Assembly (NCBI GenBank): GCA_963803015.1
Contig: CAWDKV010000003.1
Coordinates: 1 to 64,000 of the forward strand
Direction of reading: 5' to 3'
Source: Berkiella sp963803015
GTDB lineage: Bacteria > Pseudomonadota > Gammaproteobacteria > Berkiellales > Berkiellaceae
DNA: 64,000 nucleotides
The notes under the pieces were generated by a model that saw nothing but the letters and a program-made list of their open reading frames with translations, searched no databases and was not told the DNA's origin. Position 1 is the stretch's first letter, and each line of letters begins with the position of its first letter. Of this stretch, positions 27,327 through 36,421 are shown piece after piece. Position numbers and translations under genes: made by a program.

Positions 27327-27719
27327 GTGATAGCGACAAAGCCTCTGTCTGAAGTAAAAAAAACAGCTGTTTTTACTAAAGAAAATAGATTATTACTTCC
27401 TGCACAATTCCAACAAGTCTTTAAACAGGGCACTTGGATAAAAGGAAGCTTTTTTGTATTTGTTTTTTGTGAAAATAACAGCGCACACGCGCGATTAGGG
27501 CTTGCTATCGCTAAGCGCCATATCCCGCATGCTGTGTCGAGAAATCAGATAAAACGAATCATTCGAGAAAGTTTTCGGCACCAAACACCACTTTTAAGTG
27601 GGAAGGATGTTGTCGTCATGGTAAAAGGTAAAATTCAAAAAGAGAGCAGGGGCGAGCTTCACGAGGAACTCAGTGCAAAATGGCAATTGATAGCAAAATA
27701 CCGCAAAAAATCCTGTTAA
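27327..27719 (+). CDS. rnpA: Ribonuclease P protein component
   Basis: Protein cofactor of RNase P for tRNA 5' maturation. The 130-residue basic protein has FTKENRLLLPAQFQQVFKQG near residue 16, ARLGLAIAKRHIPHAVSRNQ in the middle and the RNR-type IKRIIRESFR motif. The only in-frame start before the conserved part is GTG 27327, and its ribosome binding site is weak. It overlaps yidD by 40 bases, a frequent arrangement. Confidence 0.93.
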   Translation: MIATKPLSEVKKTAVFTKENRLLLPAQFQQVFKQGTWIKGSFFVFVFCENNSAHARLGLAIAKRHIPHAVSRNQIKRIIRESFRHQTPLLSGKDVVVMVKGKIQKESRGELHEELSAKWQLIAKYRKKSC

Positions 27720-27910
27720 AAGTGCTGGTTTGCTATCGCTGGTTACTGAGTCCGTGGTGGGGAGCTTGTTGTCGGTTTTATCCCACTTGCTCAAATTATG
27801 CCTCTCTTGCCATTTCGCAATATGGTGTCATCAAAGGGTGCGCACTTACCTTCAAAAGGTTACTAAAATGTCATCCTTACCACCCGGGTGGTATTGATTT
27901 CGTCCCTTAA
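27680..27910 (+). CDS. yidD: Membrane protein insertion efficiency factor YidD
   Basis: 76-residue protein of the YidD family, thought to assist YidC-dependent insertion at the inner membrane. It contains the family motif RFYPTCSNYASLAI with the CRFxPTCS core, preceded by YRWLLSPWWGACC, and ends in the typical CHPYHPGGIDFVP. It overlaps rnpA by 40 bases in another frame and precedes yidC by 20 bases. Confidence 0.95.
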   Translation: MAIDSKIPQKILLKVLVCYRWLLSPWWGACCRFYPTCSNYASLAISQYGVIKGCALTFKRLLKCHPYHPGGIDFVP

Positions 27911-27930
27911 AACAACAAAGGTTTGGCAAT

Positions 27931-29607
27931 ATGGAATTACAACGGGTCCGTTTATTTTTACTGGTTTCTTTATTTTTAGCAGGAATTGCCTTATATGGCG
28001 CTTGGACAAGAGAGCATCCTGCACCAATACATCAAGAAAACCAAACCACAACAGATAAAGTGAAAGCAGGGGATATCCCGCAAGTGTTAGCGGGCAGTTT
28101 GCCGCCGCAACAACAAGTACCGTCTACACTTTCTAAGCAAAGCGATTTGATAGCGATTGATACCGATGTGTTAAATGTCAGCATCGATTTAGAGGGGGGG
28201 GATTTAGTTAAAGCAGAATTAAAAGCTTATCCTCAATCTTTAGATAATAAAGAAAAAGGGGTGATGCTCTTAGATAAATCACCACAAAGACATTACATTG
28301 CTCAAACCGGACTTATTGGCAAAGATAATTTAGGGCCAGATTCAAGAGAAGCAGGACGAGCGCATTACACCACTACACAAAAACAATATCACTTAGTCAA
28401 AGGCGAAGAGGGGTTAAATGTAGAGCTCTTTTGGCAAAATCCTAAAGGGATTAAGGTCATTAAAACCTATCATTTTAAACCAGGCAGTTATTTAATTAGC
28501 GTCAGTTATCGTATAGAAAACCCCACTACAGAATCTTGGTTGGGAAGTTTTTATGGGCAAATACAAAGACGTTATACCAAAGAGAAATCCAGTAATATGC
28601 TGTTACTGGGTGTACAAAATTATACTGGCGCCGCCGTTTTTACCCCGGACAAGCCGTATAAAAAGATTAGTTTTGCCGATATGAAAAAACAACCCTTTCA
28701 ACAGCAAATTGAAGGGGGCTGGGCTGCGATGGTGGAACATTATTTCTTAAGCTCTTTTATTCCTCAACCCGACTTGGAAAATAATTACTACACAAGAGTG
28801 GATGATGAGAATCTTTATAATATCGGAGCGATAACAAGCGTTGAAGTGGGGGCGCAATCGCAATCAGAAATTAAAGGTTCATTTTATGTGGGACCTGAAA
28901 TTGCTGATGTTTTAAAAGGGATTTCGCCAGGTTTACAATTAACGATAGATTACGGCATTTTATGGCCCATCTCCCAGCTCATCTTTTTAGTTTTAAAAAC
29001 GATTTTCCAATTTGTAGGAAATTGGGGTTGGTCTATTATTTTAGTGACATTATTAATTAAATTACTGTTTTATAAACTCTCAGCAAGCAGTTATCGATCG
29101 ATGGGGAAAATGCGAGCATTACAACCTAAAATCGAATCACTCAAAGAAAAACACGGTTCAGATAAACAGCAATTTAGCGTCGCTTTAATGGAACTTTATC
29201 GCGAAGAGAAGATGAATCCTTTAGGGGGCTGTTTACCTATTCTTATTCAAATACCTGTGTTTATCGCACTGTATTATGTTTTATTGGAAAGTGTTGAATT
29301 GCGTCAAGCGCCCTTTATGTTTTGGATCCAAGATTTGGCTGCACGTGATCCTTATTATGTCTTGCCATTGATTATGGGCGCGACTATGTTCTTGCAACAA
29401 AGAATGAACCCTGCACCACCTGATCCAATGCAGGCAAAAGTGATGATGTTTATGCCGGTGCTCTTTACCGTGCTCTTTTTATCTTTCCCTGCGGGATTGG
29501 TACTGTATTGGACGGCGAATAATTTGTTTTCGATTTTGCAGCAATGGTATATCACCCGTACGTTACATCCCGTCAAAAAGAGTGGTAAAAAAAGACACAG
29601 TTCTTAG
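27931..29607 (+). CDS. yidC: Membrane protein insertase YidC
   Basis: Inserts and folds inner-membrane proteins with or without SecYEG. The 558-residue product has an N-terminal transmembrane anchor (LFLLVSLFLAGIALYGAW), a large periplasmic beta-sandwich domain (about residues 60-340) typical of Gram-negative YidC, and the conserved five-helix core. The core includes WGWSIILVTLLIKLLFY, PLGGCLPILIQIPVFIALY and FPAGLVLYWTANNLFSI. A run of eight G at 28194-28201 is in frame and the gene is intact. mnmE follows after 3 bases. Confidence 0.96.
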   Translation: MELQRVRLFLLVSLFLAGIALYGAWTREHPAPIHQENQTTTDKVKAGDIPQVLAGSLPPQQQVPSTLSKQSDLIAIDTDVLNVSIDLEGGDLVKAELKAYPQSLDNKEKGVMLLDKSPQRHYIAQTGLIGKDNLGPDSREAGRAHYTTTQKQYHLVKGEEGLNVELFWQNPKGIKVIKTYHFKPGSYLISVSYRIENPTTESWLGSFYGQIQRRYTKEKSSNMLLLGVQNYTGAAVFTPDKPYKKISFADMKKQPFQQQIEGGWAAMVEHYFLSSFIPQPDLENNYYTRVDDENLYNIGAITSVEVGAQSQSEIKGSFYVGPEIADVLKGISPGLQLTIDYGILWPISQLIFLVLKTIFQFVGNWGWSIILVTLLIKLLFYKLSASSYRSMGKMRALQPKIESLKEKHGSDKQQFSVALMELYREEKMNPLGGCLPILIQIPVFIALYYVLLESVELRQAPFMFWIQDLAARDPYYVLPLIMGATMFLQQRMNPAPPDPMQAKVMMFMPVLFTVLFLSFPAGLVLYWTANNLFSILQQWYITRTLHPVKKSGKKRHSS

Positions 29608-29610
29608 GTT

Positions 29611-30960
29611 ATGAGTGAGTTTCAATTATCCCTTGACACTATTGCCGCCATCGCGACGCCTCCTGGAAGAGGGGGCATCGGGATTGTGCGGATCTCGGGG
29701 CCGAAAGTAAAAGCTATCGCTGAAAAATTACTCGGCCAAGTACCCCCACCAAGACAAGTACTTTTTCTCCCTTTTTATCATCCCAATGGCGAGGTGATAG
29801 ATAGGGGGGTGGCCCTTTTTTTTGTTGGCCCGTATTCCTTTACGGGTGAAGATGTTTTAGAGCTGCATGGTCACGGCGGACCTATCGTCATGGATATGTT
29901 AATCAATGCGGTTTTAGCTTTAGGGGCAAAAATGGCGGCTCCCGGGGAGTTTTCGGAGCGGGCCTTTTTAAATGGCAAAATAGATTTGGCGCAAGCAGAA
30001 GCGATAGTGGATCTCATCCAAGCATCGACGGAGCAAGCAGCACGCGGTGCGATGCTTTCTTTACAAGGGGCTTTTTCTCAAAAAATCGAGAAGATTAACC
30101 AAAAAATGCAGCATTTACGCATGATGACTGAAGCGGCAATAGACTTTCCAGATGAGGAAATTGATTTTTTAACATCAACAGATATGGATGGGAAAATTCA
30201 AGCGCTTCATCAAGAGATAGGGGCTTTATTAGTAGAAACCAAACAAGGTGAACTATTAAAAGAGGGAATGTCAGTTGTGATTGTCGGACAACCCAATGCG
30301 GGAAAATCGAGCTTGTTAAACGCATTGACGGCAAAAGAAAGTGCTATTGTTACGCCTATCGCCGGGACGACCCGTGATTTAGTGAAAGAAACACTGCAAA
30401 TTGAGGGAATGCCGGTACACATTATTGACACCGCCGGAATAAGGTTAGAGGCACAAGAAGTAGAACAAGAAGGGATTAGACGTGCCAAAGCGCAATTACC
30501 ACTTGTTGATAGAATCTTATTGGTAGTCGACGCTAGTCTTGAACATCCTTTTTCTGAAATAGAACAGCGTATTCTGGAAGATTATCCGAATAAAGTGACA
30601 ATTATCATGAATAAAATAGATAAGGTCGCACTAAATGAAGGTGAAAGAGATAATCAAATTTTTGTGAGTGCCAAAAACGCGAGTGGTATAAATGATTTGC
30701 GCCAACATTTGAAAAAATGCATGGGCTATCAAGGGGTTGACGGCGCGACCTTTATTGCCAGACGTCGGCATTTGGTTGCCCTGGAAAAAACCAGCGCGCA
30801 TGTAGAGGCGGCGTTAACCCAGCTAGTGCGTTATCGCGCGCTCGAGCTTGTAGCGCAAGAATTAAGATGTGGACAAGAGGCTTTGGGTGAAATTGTTGGG
30901 AAAGTCACCACCGATGATTTATTAGGCCAGATTTTTTCACAATTTTGTATTGGGAAATAA
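29611..30960 (+). CDS. mnmE: tRNA uridine-5-carboxymethylaminomethyl GTPase MnmE
   Basis: With MnmG it modifies U34 of tRNAs. The 449-residue protein has the N-terminal formyl-THF-binding domain (TIAAIATPPGRGGIGIVRIS), a helical domain and an inserted G domain: GQPNAGKSSLLNAL (G1), GTTRD (G2), DTAG (G3) and NKID (G4). It ends in the catalytic FCIGK motif, which shows the C-terminus is intact. mnmG begins 4 bases later, so the complex partners are adjacent. Confidence 0.97.
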   Translation: MSEFQLSLDTIAAIATPPGRGGIGIVRISGPKVKAIAEKLLGQVPPPRQVLFLPFYHPNGEVIDRGVALFFVGPYSFTGEDVLELHGHGGPIVMDMLINAVLALGAKMAAPGEFSERAFLNGKIDLAQAEAIVDLIQASTEQAARGAMLSLQGAFSQKIEKINQKMQHLRMMTEAAIDFPDEEIDFLTSTDMDGKIQALHQEIGALLVETKQGELLKEGMSVVIVGQPNAGKSSLLNALTAKESAIVTPIAGTTRDLVKETLQIEGMPVHIIDTAGIRLEAQEVEQEGIRRAKAQLPLVDRILLVVDASLEHPFSEIEQRILEDYPNKVTIIMNKIDKVALNEGERDNQIFVSAKNASGINDLRQHLKKCMGYQGVDGATFIARRRHLVALEKTSAHVEAALTQLVRYRALELVAQELRCGQEALGEIVGKVTTDDLLGQIFSQFCIGK

Positions 30961-30964
30961 ATTT

Positions 30965-32908
30965 ATGCGTTTTGAAGAAGAATTTGATGTGATTGTAGTG
31001 GGCGGCGGTCATGCCGGAACGGAAGCCGCTTTAGCTTCTGCACGGATGGGAATGAAAACGCTCTTACTCACACATAACATTGAAACGTTAGGGCAAATGT
31101 CTTGTAATCCCGCCATAGGAGGAATAGGTAAAGGACATCTAGTCAAAGAAATAGATGCCTTGGGCGGCATTATGGCCAAAGCAGCTGATAAGGCGGGGAT
31201 TCAATTTCGCACCTTAAATGCGAGTAAAGGTCCTGCAGTCAGAGCAACGCGAGCACAAGCAGATAGAGCACTTTATAAAGCCTTTATTCGTCAAGCATTA
31301 GAAAATCAAGAAAACTTATTGCTTTTTCAACAAAGTGTGGATGATTTAATTCTAGAGAGAGAAGTAGTAAAAGGCGTTGTCACCCAAATGGGGCTTCATT
31401 TTTATGCCAAAGCGGTGGTTTTAACCGTTGGCACTTTTTTAGCAGGTAAAATCCATATTGGTTTAAACAATTATGCAGGTGGCAGGGCAGGGTGTCCGCC
31501 TGCTTCTGCTTTAGCGCAAAGATTAAGAGAGATGCCTTTTAAGGTGAGTCGTCTTAAAACTGGGACACCGCCGCGACTAGACAGTCGAACCATCGATTTT
31601 TCCAGGTTGGAAAAGCAACCTGGGGATACACCCCGTCCGGTATTTTCTTATTTAGGTAATCAAGCGAACCATCCCTCACAAGTGTGCTGTTATATCACAC
31701 ACACCAATACGAGAACTCACGAGATTATCCAACAGGGCTTGAGCCGTTCTCCTCTTTATACAGGGGTTATTGAAGGTATTGGTCCACGTTATTGTCCCTC
31801 TATTGAAGATAAAGTTGTCCGTTTTAAAGAAAAAACAGCCCATCAAATATTTTTAGAACCTGAAGGGTTACAAACACACGAAGTCTATCCTAATGGTGTC
31901 TCTACTAGTTTGCCGTTTGATATTCAATTGGCTTTTATTCGCAGTATGGTTGGGTTAGAAAAAGTGCATATTACAAGACCAGGATATGCCATCGAGTATG
32001 ATTTTTTTGATCCAAGAGAGCTCAATCCGACCCTGGAGACGCGTCATGTAAAAGGGTTGTTTTTTGCAGGCCAAATCAATGGCACCACCGGATATGAAGA
32101 AGCGGGCGCGCAAGGGATTTTAGCTGGCATCAACGCAGGTCTTTTTGCACAAGGAGAGCCTCTTTGGTACCCCACTCGCCAAGAGGCTTATATTGGTGTT
32201 TTAGTGGATGATCTAATCACGCACGGGACGCTAGAGCCTTATAGGATGTTTACTTCTAGAGCAGAATACAGATTATTACTGCGAGAAGATAATGCCGATG
32301 AGCGCTTAACGCCAATAGGGGAAAAGCTAGGTGTGGTAGAAAAAGAAAGAGCGCTTTTTTATCATGAAAAAAAGGAGATGATTGCGCGCCTAAAAAAATG
32401 CTTAAGTGCAATTTCTCTTTGTGAGCGTGATGAAGAGTTTCATCTGTTGCAAGAAAGAGCCGGGGTGACTTTGAGTCGAGACTTTAAAGTAAGCGATTTA
32501 TTGACGCGCCCTGAAATTTCAATTGCTATTTTGCAAAGTTTACCTAAGATCCAAACGGCTCTAGAGGGGCTCTTAGAAGCGCATCCTCTCTCTCTCGATG
32601 CTTTTCAACAAGCGATAGAGCAAGTGGAGATCCAGGCAAAATACGCGGGATACATTGCGAAGCAAACTCTGGAAATTCAAAAAGTAGCCAAACAAGAGAA
32701 AACATTGATCCCCACAGACTTTTCTTATCAGGAATTACCAGGACTTTCTGCTGAGCTCACCGAAAAATTATCACGGATAAAACCGGCGACTATTGCAATG
32801 GCGTCAAGGATCCCCGGGATAACGCCTGCAGCCATCTCTTTAATTTTGGTCTATCTCAAAAAATATCATGGCCAAAAAGAAGAAAATCCGGGAGTCTCTC
32901 CTTGTTGA
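30965..32908 (+). CDS. mnmG: tRNA uridine-5-carboxymethylaminomethyl enzyme MnmG
   Basis: FAD-dependent partner of MnmE. The product has 647 residues from ATG 30965; an in-frame TTG inside the end of mnmE would add only five residues. Motifs are the dinucleotide-binding VIVVGGGHAGTEAALASARM near residue 8, MSCNPAIGGIGKGHLVKE near 48, SRLKTGTPPRLD and FFAGQINGTTGYEEAGAQG near 370. Its stop overlaps the TTG start of rsmG by 7 bases. Confidence 0.97.
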   Translation: MRFEEEFDVIVVGGGHAGTEAALASARMGMKTLLLTHNIETLGQMSCNPAIGGIGKGHLVKEIDALGGIMAKAADKAGIQFRTLNASKGPAVRATRAQADRALYKAFIRQALENQENLLLFQQSVDDLILEREVVKGVVTQMGLHFYAKAVVLTVGTFLAGKIHIGLNNYAGGRAGCPPASALAQRLREMPFKVSRLKTGTPPRLDSRTIDFSRLEKQPGDTPRPVFSYLGNQANHPSQVCCYITHTNTRTHEIIQQGLSRSPLYTGVIEGIGPRYCPSIEDKVVRFKEKTAHQIFLEPEGLQTHEVYPNGVSTSLPFDIQLAFIRSMVGLEKVHITRPGYAIEYDFFDPRELNPTLETRHVKGLFFAGQINGTTGYEEAGAQGILAGINAGLFAQGEPLWYPTRQEAYIGVLVDDLITHGTLEPYRMFTSRAEYRLLLREDNADERLTPIGEKLGVVEKERALFYHEKKEMIARLKKCLSAISLCERDEEFHLLQERAGVTLSRDFKVSDLLTRPEISIAILQSLPKIQTALEGLLEAHPLSLDAFQQAIEQVEIQAKYAGYIAKQTLEIQKVAKQEKTLIPTDFSYQELPGLSAELTEKLSRIKPATIAMASRIPGITPAAISLILVYLKKYHGQKEENPGVSPC

Positions 32909-33531
32909 ACCTTACTCTTTTGTTAGAAAAAGGGCTCGCAGATTGTGGGATAACGAGCACACCAACCCAAAATCAGCAATGGATCAATTTTGTGCTGTTA
33001 TTGGCGAAATGGAACCAGGCCTTTAATTTAACTGCCGTCAGAGAACCCGAGCAAATGATCGGGCGTCATGTCATTGAGAGCTTATCGATAGCGCCTTATA
33101 TCACAGGAGACAGGATCTTAGATGTGGGAACAGGAGCGGGGATCCCCGGGATCCCTTTGGCGGTCTTATATCCAGATAAACAATTTTTTATGTTAGACAG
33201 TAATCAAAAAAAACAAGTATTTGTGACCACAGCGATTAGTCATTTAGGTTTATCCAATGCACGAGCAGTGCATTCTTTAGTGCAAAAGTACCAACCAGAG
33301 CAAAAATTTAGTACTATCGTCACCCGAGCCTTTGCTTCATTGACCAAAACCCTTCCGTTAATTTCGCCATTATTGGCAAAAGAGGGTAGATTGCTCGCTA
33401 TGTTGGGAAAAGTAGAGCCAGAGTTGTTAGTAGACAAGGCTTACCGGGTAGATAATCTCATTGCGTTGCAGATCCCGGGTGAAAAGGCAGATAGACATTT
33501 AGCCATTATCCGTAAATTAAGCGATGGCTAG
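32902..33531 (+). CDS. rsmG: 16S rRNA (guanine-527-N7) methyltransferase RsmG
   Basis: Methylates G527 of 16S rRNA. The 209-residue protein contains the SAM-binding ILDVGTGAGIPGIPLAV near residue 70 and TRAFASLTK near 135. The start is TTG at 32902 (or 32905), inside the mnmG end. In many bacteria the rsmG start overlaps a parS site read as MFHVE; here that is absent and the parS sites lie in recF and gyrB instead. Confidence 0.93.
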   Translation: MLNLTLLLEKGLADCGITSTPTQNQQWINFVLLLAKWNQAFNLTAVREPEQMIGRHVIESLSIAPYITGDRILDVGTGAGIPGIPLAVLYPDKQFFMLDSNQKKQVFVTTAISHLGLSNARAVHSLVQKYQPEQKFSTIVTRAFASLTKTLPLISPLLAKEGRLLAMLGKVEPELLVDKAYRVDNLIALQIPGEKADRHLAIIRKLSDG

Positions 33532-33554
33532 GAAAAAAGGCAAGGAATAAATTT

Positions 33555-34379
33555 ATGGACAATCAAGTTATTGCATTTGCAAATCAAAAAGGCGGCGTGG
33601 GGAAAACCACGTGTTGTATTAACTTAGCCGCTTCACTTGTTTTGTCTAAACAGCGAATCTTGTTATGTGATCTCGACCCCCAGGGCAATGCCACTATGGG
33701 TAGCGGGGTGGATAAAAGTGCAGTCAATCTGACAATGAATGACTTATTGCAAGAAAAAGCCAAGATATCTGACATTATCGTTAAGCAAACACCTGCCGGG
33801 TACGATTTAATTGCTGCCAACAGTGATTTAACAGAAGCGGAAGTCGTCTTGGTGAAAAAACAAGCTCCTCCACTCATTTTGGCTAAAGCGCTTAACGCAG
33901 TAAAAGATCAATATGATTATATTTTTTTGGATTGTCCGCCCTCTCTTAACATGTTAACCGTCAATGCATTGGTTGCGGCAGACAAAGTGATGATAGCCAT
34001 GCAGTGTGAGTATTTTGCTTTAGAGGGGTTGAGTGATTTGTTGAATACAATGAAGCAAATACAAGATTCGCTCAATCCAAGTTTAGAAGTGGGTGGCATT
34101 GTTCGCACGATGTATGATGGGCGTAATCGTTTAGCTTCGGAAGTGTCGCAGCAATTAATCGCACATTTTGGAAAAAAAGTATTTAAAACTGTGATCCCAC
34201 GTAACATTCGCTTAGCAGAGGCGCCAAGTTATGGTTTGCCTGTTCAATTATATGACAAGCTCTCTAGAGGCGCAGAAGCATACCTTGCTTTGGCGGGAGA
34301 GTGGATGCGTGAAGAAAAGGCTAGAGCACGAGCCCAAAAAAACAAAGCATCTCCAAAAAGTTATGAACGTATAGCGTAA
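33555..34379 (+). CDS. parA: Chromosome partitioning ATPase ParA
   Basis: Walker-type ATPase that moves ParB-parS complexes. The 274-residue protein has the deviant Walker A FANQKGGVGKTTCCINLA near residue 8, Walker A' ILLCDLDPQGNATMG near 38 and Walker B YIFLDCPPSLNML near 118. It lacks the extra N-terminal DNA-binding domain of plasmid ParA, so it is the chromosomal (Soj) type. parB follows after 23 bases. It is preceded by AAGGCAAGGAATAAATTT. Confidence 0.96.
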   Translation: MDNQVIAFANQKGGVGKTTCCINLAASLVLSKQRILLCDLDPQGNATMGSGVDKSAVNLTMNDLLQEKAKISDIIVKQTPAGYDLIAANSDLTEAEVVLVKKQAPPLILAKALNAVKDQYDYIFLDCPPSLNMLTVNALVAADKVMIAMQCEYFALEGLSDLLNTMKQIQDSLNPSLEVGGIVRTMYDGRNRLASEVSQQLIAHFGKKVFKTVIPRNIRLAEAPSYGLPVQLYDKLSRGAEAYLALAGEWMREEKARARAQKNKASPKSYERIA

Positions 34380-34402
34380 AATAAGCAAGCGAAGGATTCA
34401 CC

Positions 34403-35278
34403 ATGTCACCAGTTAAGAACCGAGGTTTAGGAAAGGGGTTAAAAGAATTATTGTCTCAAAGCTTAGAGACGCCACTTTCTTCTTCTGGCGCTTGTGACAT
34501 GCATTTGAGTTACGTTGGGCTTGACCAGCTTAGCCCCAGTCCTTTTCAGCCGCGGCAACATATGCCTCATGAAGGATTAGAGCAGCTGGCAGAATCGATT
34601 CGTGCCCAGGGCATTCTCCAACCGGTTGTTGTGCGAAAAAAGGGCGACGACTTTGAGATTGTTGCAGGAGAACGTAGGTTTCGGGCAGCAGCACTAGCCG
34701 GCCTAAAAGAAATTCCGGTGCTTGTACGCCAAGTTTCTGATGAAGCGGCGATGGCCATGGCGCTGATTGAAAATATCCAGCGCGAAAATCTCAATCCGAT
34801 AGAAGAGGCGACAGCCTTAAAAAGGTTGATAGAAGAGTTACAATTGACACATTTACAAGTGGCAGAGGCGGTGGGAAAATCTCGGGCCAGTGTGACTAAC
34901 TTATTACGATTGTTAAGTTTAAATGATGATGTGCAAGCATTATTGATCAATGCAACGCTAGAAATGGGTCATGCGCGCGCGTTGTTAGCGATAAAAGGAG
35001 AGGAGCAAAGCGAGTTAGCAAAAAAAATAGTTGAAAAAGGACTGTCAGTACGCGAAACTGAGCGCCTTGTGAGTCAACTACAAAGTGCAGACCTCTTTGT
35101 ATCGAAAGAAATAACAACAGCGAAGGTTGATCCTAATATTCGGCTTTTAGAAGAAAGCCTCTCAGAAAAGTTTGGTGCAGCAGTAAAGATTTCTCACGGA
35201 AGTAAAGGCCAGGGAAAGGTCGTTATTCGTTACAATGATGTTGATGAGTTAGAGGGAATTTTGGCACATTTTAGGTAA
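34403..35278 (+). CDS. parB: Chromosome partitioning protein ParB
   Basis: parS-binding CTP-dependent clamp. The 291-residue protein has the basic start RGLGKGLKELL and the N-terminal domain with IRAQGILQPVVVRKKGDDFE and the CTP-binding GERRFRAAALAGL followed by ALIENIQRENLNPIEEA. The helix-turn-helix region is THLQVAEAVGKSRASVTNLL, and a dimerisation C-terminus follows. Its likely targets are the three parS-like palindromes at 21184, 22881 and 23502. Confidence 0.96.
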   Translation: MSPVKNRGLGKGLKELLSQSLETPLSSSGACDMHLSYVGLDQLSPSPFQPRQHMPHEGLEQLAESIRAQGILQPVVVRKKGDDFEIVAGERRFRAAALAGLKEIPVLVRQVSDEAAMAMALIENIQRENLNPIEEATALKRLIEELQLTHLQVAEAVGKSRASVTNLLRLLSLNDDVQALLINATLEMGHARALLAIKGEEQSELAKKIVEKGLSVRETERLVSQLQSADLFVSKEITTAKVDPNIRLLEESLSEKFGAAVKISHGSKGQGKVVIRYNDVDELEGILAHFR

Positions 35279-35291
35279 AAGGTATAAAAAT

Positions 35292-35930
35292 ATGTCCCAG
35301 AAAGTTCTCGTTTTCCCATTTAAGTCGGTCTTTCCCGATAATTGGCATAAAGTTGAAGCAAAAAAAGCCCAAACATTTCGTGCCGCTAACGAAATTTCAG
35401 CCTTAAGCGACAAAGGTTTTAAAATCTATTTTGTTGGGGAATGTGCTGATAAAGAAGTTATTGAAAAATATTTGGGCACCGACTTTCTCGCCTATATTCA
35501 GAAACACATTCACCCAACATTTGATTGTTTGTTTGAAAACGAACAATTAAAGAGTGTAGCTCGCCGCGATATTACCGTGTTTTATAATCCCCCAGGCTCA
35601 GGTCCCTTGCCAGAATATCATACTTTTATACGTTGGTTATTAGTTCCTCTCGATATGGTTAAATACCAAGAAGAGAGAGGATTGCTAACGGAGTTGAAAA
35701 GAAAGCAACAAAATGAAGGGCTTGGTTTAATTAACTATAAAGACACGCTGGGCCTTGGTATTACGCCAAAGTTAGGTCATTTGCTATCATCTCAAGTAGA
35801 ACAGCTTCAGATGGTGAGTTTCACGCCCTGTTATCAACTTCAGCAAAGCAATTATCTAAGTCGTAGTCAGTGTCATGCAGAAGAATCGTTCGCATCCGCG
35901 CACAGATCAAAATATATAAAGGTCTCATAG
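35292..35930 (+). CDS. Unknown protein between parB and the atp operon
   Basis: No family recognised; 212 residues, mixed alpha/beta composition, with no signal peptide or membrane segment seen. The first 180 residues look globular (VLVFPFKSVFPDNWHKVE, FKIYFVGECADKEVIEKYLG, EYHTFIRWLLVPLDMVKYQE). The last 30 are rich in Gln, Ser, Cys and His, which may be a disordered tail. ATG 35292 lies 13 bases after parB with AGGTATAAAAAT before it, so the gene is probably read with parAB. No ordinary gene stands here in most gammaproteobacteria. Confidence 0.7.
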   Translation: MSQKVLVFPFKSVFPDNWHKVEAKKAQTFRAANEISALSDKGFKIYFVGECADKEVIEKYLGTDFLAYIQKHIHPTFDCLFENEQLKSVARRDITVFYNPPGSGPLPEYHTFIRWLLVPLDMVKYQEERGLLTELKRKQQNEGLGLINYKDTLGLGITPKLGHLLSSQVEQLQMVSFTPCYQLQQSNYLSRSQCHAEESFASAHRSKYIKVS

Positions 35931-35996
35931 GAAGAGGATTGCTTAAATAATAAAGTCTCAGTATAATTTTGCGGCTTGGCAAGCCATCTATCCTAG

Positions 35997-36421
35997 GTGA
36001 GAGAAGTGAGACAGCGTAATCTTCATACTGAGGCAAAGTTGGCAGTAATGTCACAAGTTTGTGTTGTTGTCAGCATGTTTCCTTTAATATGGGCATTCAC
36101 AAGTTTGAGAGGCGCGCTTTCATTTTTGTTAGGGGGGATAATAATTACCCTACCTAACTTTTATCTCTTGCGGAAGTTTTTTTCCCAGCAAGGGGGGGGG
36201 CTCGGCATATTTTAGGCATTTTTCTTCGAGGTCAAGCGGTAAAATGGGTGCTCGTTGCTAGTGGTTTTCTTTTGGCAACGCAGATTGCCTGGATTTTGCC
36301 TTTATTGTTGTTTTTTGGGTTTATCTCGGCACAAATTGCTTTTGGCCTTTTGCCACTAAGTTTGGCAATAAAAAAACGGTATAAAACTAGAATAATTGAG
36401 ATTGGAACAAAAGCGCTATGA
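35997..36421 (+). pseudogene. atpI: ATP synthase protein I, frameshifted at a G9 tract
   Basis: AtpI is a small membrane protein that assists c-ring assembly. The first part (GTG 35997 to TAG 36215) reads through two membrane segments (VCVVVSMFPLIWAFT and SFLLGGIIITLPNFYLL). It is followed at 36192-36200 by nine consecutive G and then a stop. In another frame the protein continues (HILGIFLRGQAVKWVLVASG, then FLLATQIAWILPLLLFFGFI) to a TGA at 36419-36421 that overlaps the atpB ATG by 4 bases. A tract of G7 or G10 would restore the gene. The intact ATGA junction suggests the full-length gene is the true form. Confidence 0.8.

Noticed and set aside
28194..28201. G8 tract in yidC as a frameshift site
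   Set aside because: The reading frame continues normally through the tract and the protein is complete.
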